A stretch of 33,311 nucleotides of DNA from Mycobacterium gordonae. Its GTDB lineage: Bacteria > Actinomycetota > Actinomycetes > Mycobacteriales > Mycobacteriaceae. This document shows, in pieces, positions 1-6,609 of this stretch. Within the stretch, counting starts at the first letter, position 1, and each line of letters begins with the position of its first letter. A program made the translations under genes and the position numbers. Location: contig NZ_LQOY01000018.1 in the NCBI RefSeq assembly GCF_002101675.1, positions 1 to 33,311 on the forward strand. The letters run 5' to 3'. The notes below the pieces were generated by a model. The model was not told where the DNA came from and made no database searches. It was given only the letters and a program-made list of their open reading frames with translations.

Positions 1-545
1 GCGGGGCCGGCGGCCCCGCCGGCCCCGCCGTTGCCACCGCGGCCGAAGAAGGCGGCCGAGCCGCCGGCCCCGCCGTTGCCGCCCGGCGCTCCCGAGCCGC
101 CGTTGCCGCCGTTGCCGAACACCCAGCCGCCGTCGCCGCCGTTCTGCCCGGTTCCAGGGGCGCCGTCCGCGCCATTGCCAAACAGCGGGCGCCCAGTGGC
201 AGCGGCGGTGGGCGCGTTGATCGCTGCCGAGAACGTCTCGCCCAGCATCTGCAGCTGCGCGGCACCCGTTGCCTCGGCTTGCGCGTACGCGCCGCCGGCT
301 CCCTCTAAGGCCCGCAGGAACTCGACGTGGAAGGCCTCCGCCCGGGCACTCAAGTCCTGATATTGCTGCGCGTAGCCGCCGAACAGAGTCGCGATAGCCG
401 CCGACACCTCGTCCTGCGCCGCGGCCAGGATCCGGGTGGTCGGGGCCAAGGCAGCTGCGTGCGCCTCGCTGAGGCTCGACCCGATGCCGCTCAAATCCGC
501 CGCCGCCGCTGCCAACGCGTCCGGCGATGCGATCAAATACGACAT
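1..545 (-). CDS. PE_PGRS family protein, 5' part (3' end outside window)
   Basis: The reading frame starts at an ATG at 545, preceded by a GGGAG ribosome-binding sequence. It opens [18 protein letters not shown], the typical beginning of a mycobacterial PE domain. The PE domain covers roughly residues 1-95 and includes the usual helical AxLFGxYAQQYQ stretch. After a short linker with the conserved RPLFGNG sequence, the frame turns into Gly-Gly-Asn/Gly-Gly-Ala repeats (PGRS) and runs off the left edge. PE_PGRS proteins are surface or secreted through ESX-5 in slow growers; the role of this member is unknown. The long proline-rich frame on the opposite strand is its shadow. A degenerate DosR-like sequence lies 68 bp upstream, at 613-626. 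Confidence 0.93.
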   Translation of the reverse strand, partial: MSYLIASPDALAAAAADLSGIGSSLSEAHAAALAPTTRILAAAQDEVSAAIATLFGGYAQQYQDLSARAEAFHVEFLRALEGAGGAYAQAEATGAAQLQMLGETFSAAINAPTAAATGRPLFGNGADGAPGTGQNGGDGGWVFGNGGNGGSGAPGGNGGAGGSAAFFGRGGNGGAGGAAGP

Positions 546-612
546 CGTGGTCTCCCGCCCGAAAAGGATTCGCTGCAGGACTACGGTCGCGCTTGCGCGA
601 ACAGGCAAACTA

Positions 613-626
613 GGGACTTTCGTCGT
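613..626. promoter_or_regulatory. Degenerate DosR-like box upstream of the PE_PGRS gene
   Basis: The sequence GGGACTTTCGTCGT matches 11 of 14 positions of the DosR core GGGACTnnAGTCCC. It lies 68 bp upstream of the PE_PGRS start, almost the same distance as the perfect core upstream of the neighbouring FHA gene. Only the first half-site is intact, so this is a tentative call. Confidence 0.25.
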
Positions 627-676
627 TACCCCGGGGGCTATCGGTCCCGACCGGAAACGGCGGTGGGCGCGCCTCG

Positions 677-1114
677 TTAGTCGGCGGGCCCGATGAACAC
701 CAACCGATACTTTCCGATCTGGATCTCGTCGTGGTTACTGAGCACCGCCGAGTCCACCGGTTGGCCATTGACGTAGGTGTTGTTCCGGCTGCCGCAATCG
801 ACGACGCGGAATTCGCCACTGCCCGTGTGGAATTCGGCGTGCCTGCGGCTGACGGTGATGTCGTCGAGGTAGATGTCGCTGAGCTGATGCCGACCGGCGG
901 TCAGGACGGGTCGGTCCAGTCGGAGCTGCGCTCCTGTGTTGGGACCGCGCGTCACGACGAGCATGCCCTGGCCCGGGCGCAGCTCTACGACGTCTTCTTC
1001 GGACAACAGATCAGCCACAGCTGCCGAGGTGCCTGAGAGGTCAGGGCGCCATGCGACGGTGTCGGCCCCGCGAGCCCGAAGTGTGCTGCTTTCAACCGTC
1101 AGCTGCCCGCTCAT
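677..1114 (-). CDS. GarA-like FHA-domain protein
   Basis: This is a 145-residue protein with one C-terminal forkhead-associated domain (about residues 45-140). The phosphothreonine-binding core is present: [13 protein letters not shown], then TVSRRHAEF, then TYVN. It aligns along its length with GarA (Rv1827), which binds and inhibits 2-oxoglutarate-metabolising enzymes and is switched off when PknB/PknG phosphorylate its N-terminal ETTS motif. Here the matching N-terminal stretch reads TVESSTLRA, so phosphorylatable residues are kept but the motif differs. The usual NGT of the FHA domain is NNT. I chose the ATG at 1114 because GGAGGT lies six bases upstream; longer starts (1120, 1171) fit the RBS worse. 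It is probably a GarA paralogue rather than GarA itself. A perfect DosR-box core lies 70 bp upstream. Confidence 0.85.
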   Translation of the reverse strand: MSGQLTVESSTLRARGADTVAWRPDLSGTSAAVADLLSEEDVVELRPGQGMLVVTRGPNTGAQLRLDRPVLTAGRHQLSDIYLDDITVSRRHAEFHTGSGEFRVVDCGSRNNTYVNGQPVDSAVLSNHDEIQIGKYRLVFIGPAD

Positions 1115-1183
1115 CGCCATACCTCCGTGTACGCCGTCGGCGAATTCCCATTTATCCGACCATCGGGACAATGTGTCGCGGTA

Positions 1184-1197
1184 GGGACTGAAGTCCC
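1184..1197. promoter_or_regulatory. DosR (dormancy regulator) box core
   Basis: The sequence GGGACTGAAGTCCC is a perfect inverted repeat (GGGACT/AGTCCC, two-base spacer). It matches the core of the known DosR consensus TTSGGGACTWWAGTCCCSAA, apart from G rather than A/T at the first spacer base; the flanking bases match poorly. It is 70 bp upstream of the FHA gene start, and that gene is the only one it could drive in the expected direction. A further GGGACT pair at 1206-1219 forms a direct rather than inverted repeat. The second half-site can also pair with GGGGACT (1192-1211), giving a 7-bp hairpin. Confidence 0.55.
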
Positions 1198-1275
1198 CTT
1201 CGGTGGGGACTCGGGACTCACCTGACGGTCCCCCCTCTCCCGCCGAGGGTGAATCTGGCGACGCGACGCGACGCC

Positions 1276-1290
1276 CCGACGGCGCGTCGG
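1276..1290 (-). terminator. Possible hairpin terminator after the fadE35-like gene
   Basis: CCGACG-GCG-CGTCGG forms a perfect six-base stem with a three-base loop, 32 bp past the fadE35-like stop codon. There is no T-tract on the minus strand beyond it, so it would be an I-shaped mycobacterial-type hairpin at best. Confidence 0.3.
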
Positions 1291-1321
1291 AAAGTTCACG
1301 CTCGTCGCGAGCCGCGCCGCC

Positions 1322-3094
1322 TCACAGCCGCAGCGCACCCTCGGCCAGTTCGTCGAAACGATCCAGCGCCTCCTCACCGTCGGCATCGATGCCGCGCAGT
1401 GGCCCGCGATCGGCGAGATACCGCTGGGCAAACAGCCGCGCGACGAGCGCCTTGCGCTCAGCGCCCCGCGTCTCCCGTTCCCACGCTGCCTGCTCTATCA
1501 GCAGCGCACCGGCGTACACGTCGCCCATGAACTGGGCGAGCGGGAACAGCCGCGCCTCGGCCACCGCGCCGTCCAATTTCTCCCACGCGGTGACCGCCGC
1601 GTCCAGGTCGTCGATCCGCTCGGCCACCAGCGCCGTCGTGGGATCGTCGTCGGAGACGGACACCGCGTCACGCAGCCGGGTCAACAACGCCTCGTGGGCG
1701 CGGGACTGCTCGATGCCTCGGCGCACGTCCAGACAGAGGATGTTGTCCGGACCCTCCCAGATCGTGTTCACCTGGCCGTCGCGCAAAAGCCTTGCCACCG
1801 GCCATGTTTCGATGTACCCATTGCCGCCGTGGATCTCGATCGCGTCGGATGCCGCGGTGATGCCCAGCCGGGCGACCCTGAGCTTGGTCACTGGCACCGC
1901 GATGCGCTGCCGGGTGCTGCGGGGCTGCCGGTGATTCACCGCCCCGGTGCCGTCGAACACCAGCGCCTGGGCGGCCTCGACGTCGACGATCAGCTCGGCG
2001 AGCTTGCGGCGCATCAGCGGCTTGTCGATCAGCGCCTCGCCGAAGGCCCGGCGCTGCCGCGCATAGCAGAGCGACTCGACCAGGGCGCGGCGCGCGTTCG
2101 CCAGCCCGAACAGCGCAATGCCCAGGCGAGCGGCGTTAGTCAGCTCCATCATCCGGCCCAGTCCCTTGCCGTCCGACGGGCCCGACTCGCCGGACGGCTC
2201 GCCGGAGAGCAAGAAGGCTTCGGCGTCGACGAACTCGACCTCGCCGGAGGCGACCGAGCGGGTGCCCAGCTTTTCCTTCAGCCGCCGCACCCGCACCCCG
2301 TTGCGCGAACCGTCCCGGCGGGTGCGCAGCACCAGGAAGTTCGCGACACCGCGGCTGGAATCGGGTGCGCCCTCCGGTTTGGCCAGGACGACGAAAGCCT
2401 CACCGGCGCAATTCGAGGCGAACCACTTGAAGCCGTTGAGCACCCATGCGTCGCCGGCCCGCCGCGCGGTGGTCTCCAACGCACCCAGATCCGACCCGCC
2501 GGTGCGTTCGGTCAGCAATTGCGCTGTCTCCCCGGCCCATTCGCCCGAGTCGAACTTGGCCAGCACATGATCGCGCACGTCGGCCGGCGCGTAGGCGGCC
2601 ACCAGCGACTGGACCATGCCGCCGCCGGTACCCAGCGCGCAACCCATCCCGATGTCGGCCTGGTTCAGCAGGTAGTTCGACGCGAACATCGACAGCGACG
2701 AGCGGAAACCTGCGCCGCGGCACGCATCCCGTAGCGACCCCTGGGCATCGAGCACCGCGCGTTTGGCCGCCGTGAACGACGGCGGCATCACCACGCGGCT
2801 GACGTCGTGGCCCCAGCGGTCATAGCGTTCCAGCCGCGGTGGATTGCGGTCGGTTTCCTCGGCCCAGCGTGCCACCGGTCCGCCCATTAGCTCGCCGATC
2901 TCGTTCAGATGAGGTTCCACGACGGCCAGCTCATCGGGCTTGAGGTAGTACGCCATGGTGAATTGCAGCGTGGGATCGGTGCGGTACCAATTGAGGCCGA
3001 CGGCGCCGGCGTAATTTTCGGTGTGGTAGCGCTGCGACTTTTCCGGCGTCGAGAAGGGTAGCCGGTCGACGGCCTCGAGCTCGTAATCGCTCAT
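1322..3094 (-). CDS. fadE35: FadE35-like acyl-CoA dehydrogenase (AidB type)
   Basis: The protein has 590 residues, close to the roughly 593 of M. tuberculosis FadE35 (Rv3797), and sits downstream of embB as in that genome. It is a long acyl-CoA dehydrogenase of the AidB/isovaleryl type: an N-terminal helical extension, the flavin/substrate segment LLTERTGGSDLGALETT, and the C-terminal signature IHGGNGYIETWPVARLLRD followed by NTIWEGPDN. Such enzymes hold FAD and oxidise acyl-CoAs, although AidB-like members often have DNA-associated or unknown roles. The ATG at 3094 is the first start in the frame and gives the expected length. The substrate is unknown. No atsH homologue lies between it and embB; three other genes are there instead. 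The large frame on the opposite strand (1694-2734) is its shadow. Confidence 0.92.
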   Translation of the reverse strand: MSDYELEAVDRLPFSTPEKSQRYHTENYAGAVGLNWYRTDPTLQFTMAYYLKPDELAVVEPHLNEIGELMGGPVARWAEETDRNPPRLERYDRWGHDVSRVVMPPSFTAAKRAVLDAQGSLRDACRGAGFRSSLSMFASNYLLNQADIGMGCALGTGGGMVQSLVAAYAPADVRDHVLAKFDSGEWAGETAQLLTERTGGSDLGALETTARRAGDAWVLNGFKWFASNCAGEAFVVLAKPEGAPDSSRGVANFLVLRTRRDGSRNGVRVRRLKEKLGTRSVASGEVEFVDAEAFLLSGEPSGESGPSDGKGLGRMMELTNAARLGIALFGLANARRALVESLCYARQRRAFGEALIDKPLMRRKLAELIVDVEAAQALVFDGTGAVNHRQPRSTRQRIAVPVTKLRVARLGITAASDAIEIHGGNGYIETWPVARLLRDGQVNTIWEGPDNILCLDVRRGIEQSRAHEALLTRLRDAVSVSDDDPTTALVAERIDDLDAAVTAWEKLDGAVAEARLFPLAQFMGDVYAGALLIEQAAWERETRGAERKALVARLFAQRYLADRGPLRGIDADGEEALDRFDELAEGALRL

Positions 3095-3123
3095 GCCGCG
3101 ACGGTATTACAGATTTGGACTCC

Positions 3124-3624
3124 CTATACCGGAGCCACGAATTCCGAGGTGTAATACTCGCCCGGCGCCTGGTTGTGCGGGTTCGGGGTGGTGACCATGA
3201 CCCACACGCCGGTGGTGCCCTGCTGCAGCGGAGCGGTGATGGTCACGTTGGCTTGACCGGCCGCGTCGGTGTCGACACCGGTGAAAGTCGTGCCCGGGTC
3301 ACCGGGACCGCAGGTCGCCGACGTCGGACGCGGCACCTGTATCAGGCCGACGTCGTAGTGCACACCCGGTTGGTTGGAGATCACCAAGTTGATGTCGGCG
3401 CTCACGCTCGAACCCGATGGGCGGAATATGACGACGCCGCGCCCCAGCGAAGTCCGCGGCGTCTGCACCGCGGTCTGGACGGCGCTGCCGTCGCAATTAC
3501 GTAAGACGGAATTGATCGGCACCGGACCGGTCGCGGCGGCCATGCCCGTCCCGAGGGTGGCCGTCGACGCGGCCAGAACAGTGAATACCGAAGCACAAGT
3601 CCCGAAGCCAGTCAGTGCGCGCAT
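3124..3624 (-). CDS. Small exported protein of unknown function
   Basis: The protein has 166 residues. The first 31 look like a Sec signal peptide: Arg at position 2, a hydrophobic stretch VFTVLAASTATLGTGMAAA, and a probable cleavage near AAA-TGP. The mature part is about 135 residues, rich in Thr, Val and Pro, with two cysteines (NCDG and TCGPG) that could form a disulfide. It has the look of a compact beta-rich secreted mycobacterial protein. I see no enzymatic motif and do not recognise a family. It ends 29 bp before the fadE35-like start, so the two could be co-transcribed. The 133 bp upstream contain a TTGACA (3715-3720, minus strand) but no convincing -10. Confidence 0.8.
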   Translation of the reverse strand: MRALTGFGTCASVFTVLAASTATLGTGMAAATGPVPINSVLRNCDGSAVQTAVQTPRTSLGRGVVIFRPSGSSVSADINLVISNQPGVHYDVGLIQVPRPTSATCGPGDPGTTFTGVDTDAAGQANVTITAPLQQGTTGVWVMVTTPNPHNQAPGEYYTSEFVAPV

Positions 3625-3757
3625 CTTGCCCGTCCCATTCCGCCCATGAAGCCGTGGTGAACTTGTCAGTTATTGACTTCCGGTTGGGCAGCTAAACCTG
3701 CACTTGCGTCAATTTGTCAATCCGCGGAAATGGCGTTGCGGGCCGAGCTGAACACGC

Positions 3758-4630
3758 TTACCGGTTTTCCGACAGCACCAGATAGTCGGTCAGCGCATTA
3801 CCCACCGCCACGGCGCCTAGCGCGGTGGGATGCAACGGCACGCTGGCGCCTTCGGTGACGTAACCCTCCACATAGCGATCGCTCGCCGGCGCGCACATGT
3901 CGTGGCCCTCGGACAGCGACCGGGTGTCGAAAAACTCGACGCCCTTGTCCGCCGCCAGCTGGCGTTGCCGGTCGTCGAGTTCATCGACCTTGGCTTGCAG
4001 ATAGTTGGCGTCGTTGGGCAGCAGTGGTTGATCGGGGAAGCAGCCGCCGGGGCGGACGAAGATTCCGTAACCCACCAGGATGATGCGTGCCCTCGGCGCA
4101 TCGGCACGCAACTGGTCGATCATCGTGGCCCACACCGGCACCTGCTCGGAGATAGTGGTGGAAACCCGGTCGACGTTGTTGACGACGAACCCCGCCGTGC
4201 AGGGTTTCGGATTGGCCCCTTTGACTTGGCAGGACTCCGCGTCACCCGCCAACCCGACGTCGTTGGCCCCGATGGTGACGGTGATCAGGTCCGTCGGGGG
4301 ACCGACCACGTCGAGTTGTCGGGGGATCAGCCCGTGGTCGGTGCGCTGTTCGCGGTTGACGACATCATCGGTGGTCGCGCCGCTGCAGGTGACGTCGTGG
4401 AATGCCGCCGCGGCGAGGCGGCGTGCCAGCACGGCCGGATAGTTGTTGGTGGATTTGTGGCATCCGCGCGGCGCCGCCGGCTCCGGCACGCCGGGGGCGG
4501 CCGCGAAAGAATCGCCCATCGCGACGTAGTTGGAGCGGGCGGCCGAGCCCGGGCCGGCCGTAGGCGTCGCCGCGCATCCGGCGGACGCAACGCTCACCAG
4601 CACGGTGACCCCAACGCCCCTCGCCCACAT
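3758..4630 (-). CDS. Exported SGNH/GDSL hydrolase (esterase or lipase)
   Basis: This protein shows the SGNH blocks: the nucleophile in AMGDSFAA (Ser41), the oxyanion Asn in TIGANDVG (Asn123), and the catalytic His in VPLHPTALG near the C-terminus. The usual Asp three residues before that His is replaced by Val, so it probably uses a Ser-His dyad, as some Streptomyces SGNH esterases do. Six further cysteines (CHKS, TCSG, ESCQ, PCTA, GGCF, DMCA) fit the three disulfides of that exported class. The N-terminus is a signal sequence ending ASAGC, a weak lipobox, so it may be a lipoprotein. I prefer the ATG at 4630; the ATG at 4663 adds 11 residues, including acidic ones, before the signal. Neither start has a strong RBS. 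It is divergent from the kinase gene. The substrate is unknown. Confidence 0.88.
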   Translation of the reverse strand: MWARGVGVTVLVSVASAGCAATPTAGPGSAARSNYVAMGDSFAAAPGVPEPAAPRGCHKSTNNYPAVLARRLAAAAFHDVTCSGATTDDVVNREQRTDHGLIPRQLDVVGPPTDLITVTIGANDVGLAGDAESCQVKGANPKPCTAGFVVNNVDRVSTTISEQVPVWATMIDQLRADAPRARIILVGYGIFVRPGGCFPDQPLLPNDANYLQAKVDELDDRQRQLAADKGVEFFDTRSLSEGHDMCAPASDRYVEGYVTEGASVPLHPTALGAVAVGNALTDYLVLSENR

Positions 4631-4674
4631 GCCTTCCAGTGTTTCATCCCTGAGTGCGGGCATAAGGTGATCCG

Positions 4675-6462
4675 GTGCAGGGCACGCACTTCGGGCGCTA
4701 CCGGTTGCAGAACGTCATGGGCCAGGGCGGCATGGGCGAGGTGTGGCGCGCCTATGACACGGAAACCAACCGGACCGTGGCGATCAAGCTGCTGCCCCCG
4801 CAGTTGGCCACCGACCAGACGTTCGTGCACCGGTTCCGCCGCGAGGCCGAGGCCGCGGCGCAGCTCAACAACCCGCACATCATCCCGATCCACAACTACG
4901 GCGAGATCGACGGCCGGTTGTATGTGGATATGCGGCTCGTCGAGGGCCGCGATTTGGAAGAGAAACTGGCCAACGGACCACTGCCGCCACAGCGGGCCGT
5001 GCACATCATCGAACAGGTCGCCCAGGCCCTGCGCGCCGCGCACAAAGTGGGCCTGGTGCACCGCGACGTCAAACCGTCCAACATCTTGCTTGACGACGAC
5101 GACTTCGCGTACCTGATCGATTTTGGTATCGCCCGCGGCGCCGACGACGCCGGTCTGACAGGTTCTCGGGAGATGATCGGCAGCTGGCACTACATGGCGC
5201 CGGAGCGTTTGATGGCCCAGGACGCCGACGCCCGCGCCGACATCTACGCGCTGACCTGCGTGCTGTACGAATGCCTGACGGGCAACCGTCCGTACCCGGG
5301 CGACTCGCTGGAAAGTCAGGTGACCGCGCACCTGACGCTGCCGCCCCCGCGACCATCGGCCACCCGGCCCGACCTGCCGGCCGATTTCGATGCGGTCGTC
5401 GCCAAAGGCATGGCCAAGGAACCCGCCGACCGGTACCAGAGCGTCACGGAACTGGCGGTCGCCGCGCAGGAAGCGCCGCTGGACGCGGATGCAGCCAGCA
5501 GCGCGCCGACCGTGGCCGCGCCCCCGGCGACCGCCGTCGAGGCCAAGCCGCCGCTGCTCGCGCGGATGAGCCCGCGGGCCCGGATCGCGCTCGGCGCCGT
5601 CCTGGTCACCCTGGTGGCGGCCGTCGTCGTCACCACCACAATCCGCGTGCACAGCGCCGGCAACCAGTCGTCCCCGTCGTCGGCTGCGAAGCCGTCTCCG
5701 CCGCCCTCACCTGGGTCTGTTGAGGTCGTGATGCCGTTCGCCGGGCTCAATGGCCCGCTCGGTATGGCGGCGGACGGCGCCGGCAACCTCTATGTCGCCG
5801 ACAACGGCAACAACCGCGTGGTGAAGTTGGACGCGGCGACCATGGAACAGAGCGTGCTGCCGTTCCGCGACCTCAGGTATGCCGTCGGCGTCGCGGTCGA
5901 CGGCCTCGGCAACGTTTACGTCACCGACTCCTACAACGAGCGGGTGATGAAGCTGGCGGCCGGCGCCGCGAGCCAGACGGTGTTGAAGCTGGAGCGGATG
6001 GGTCCGCACGGCGTGGCGGCGGACGCCGCCGGAAACGTGTACGTCGCCGACTGGATCAAAGACCGGGTGGTGAAGGTGGCGGCCGGTGCCCAGACGGCGT
6101 TGCCTCTCACCGGTCTCGACGGACCCGAAGGGGTGGCGGTCGATGGCGCCGGCAACGTCTACGTCGCCGACCTGGGCGACGGGCAGGTGACCAAGCTGAC
6201 CGCCGCCACCGGCGCCCAGACCACGGTGCCGTTCTTCGGGCTCGTCAAACCCTGGGGCGTCGCAGTGGACGGCGCCGGCAACATCTACGTCAGCGATTCG
6301 GGCACCGGGCGGGTGGTGAAGGTGGCGGCGGAGACCGGAACGCAGACGGTGCTGCCGTTCCCTGAACTCGACGGTCCGCGCGGGTTGGCCGTGGACGGCG
6401 CCGGCAATCTGTACGTCGCCGAGAGCGGGAAGAATCGCGTGCTGAAGCTGCCGAATCGGTGA
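4675..6462 (+). CDS. PknD-type transmembrane Ser/Thr kinase with NHL beta-propeller
   Basis: The 595-residue protein starts at a GTG with AAGGTGA five bases upstream. Residues 8-265 are a complete Hanks-type kinase: glycine loop GQGGMGEV, Lys38 in VAIK, catalytic HRDVKPSN (Asp131), DFG (149-151) and APE (175-177). The activation loop carries Thr162 and Ser164. A proline/alanine linker is followed by one membrane helix (about 303-323) and an outer domain of six NHL repeats (about 349-595; repeated GVAVDGAGNVYVAD pattern). This is the architecture of M. tuberculosis PknD (Rv0931c), though with a much shorter juxtamembrane linker; I leave the symbol blank because the genomic position differs. 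It is convergent with embB. With embR and a GarA-like FHA gene nearby, FHA proteins are plausible substrates, by analogy with PknH-EmbR; this is inference. Confidence 0.93.
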   Translation: MQGTHFGRYRLQNVMGQGGMGEVWRAYDTETNRTVAIKLLPPQLATDQTFVHRFRREAEAAAQLNNPHIIPIHNYGEIDGRLYVDMRLVEGRDLEEKLANGPLPPQRAVHIIEQVAQALRAAHKVGLVHRDVKPSNILLDDDDFAYLIDFGIARGADDAGLTGSREMIGSWHYMAPERLMAQDADARADIYALTCVLYECLTGNRPYPGDSLESQVTAHLTLPPPRPSATRPDLPADFDAVVAKGMAKEPADRYQSVTELAVAAQEAPLDADAASSAPTVAAPPATAVEAKPPLLARMSPRARIALGAVLVTLVAAVVVTTTIRVHSAGNQSSPSSAAKPSPPPSPGSVEVVMPFAGLNGPLGMAADGAGNLYVADNGNNRVVKLDAATMEQSVLPFRDLRYAVGVAVDGLGNVYVTDSYNERVMKLAAGAASQTVLKLERMGPHGVAADAAGNVYVADWIKDRVVKVAAGAQTALPLTGLDGPEGVAVDGAGNVYVADLGDGQVTKLTAATGAQTTVPFFGLVKPWGVAVDGAGNIYVSDSGTGRVVKVAAETGTQTVLPFPELDGPRGLAVDGAGNLYVAESGKNRVLKLPNR

Positions 6463-6559
6463 CCGCATGCCACCCGCCGCATCCAGCCTGAAAATCTGCA
6501 GAGGAAGTGCGAGTAGCTGCCTGCGAGAATTCAGCCTCGGTGAATGCGCGAGAGCCGAG

Positions 6560-6609
6560 CTAGGGCTTGATTGCCCGGCTAGGGCTTGATTGCCGAGCTA
6601 GGGCTTGAT
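6560..6609. repeat. 19-bp tandem repeat duplicating the embB 3' end
   Basis: CTAGGGCTTGAT occurs at 6560, 6579 and 6598, a strict 19-bp period. The first two copies continue with TTGCC. The third copy is the real end of embB (the last codons ATC AAG CCC and the TAG stop, read on the minus strand). The stop region has therefore been duplicated twice just downstream, inside the 135-bp gap between the convergent kinase and embB genes. Confidence 0.9.

Noticed and set aside
1206..1219. Second DosR box made from GGGACTCGGGACTC
   Set aside because: The second half is a direct, not inverted, copy of GGGACT, so it does not match the palindromic consensus.
1694..2734. 346-residue plus-strand frame opposite fadE35
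   Set aside because: Shadow of a clear acyl-CoA dehydrogenase; no family pattern.
3715..3720. TTGACA as a -35 box for the small exported protein
   Set aside because: No TANNNT hexamer at proper spacing downstream; not strong enough to annotate as a promoter.
3830..5116. 428-residue plus-strand frame
   Set aside because: It runs out of phase through the SGNH gene and the kinase gene; composition is of a shadow frame.
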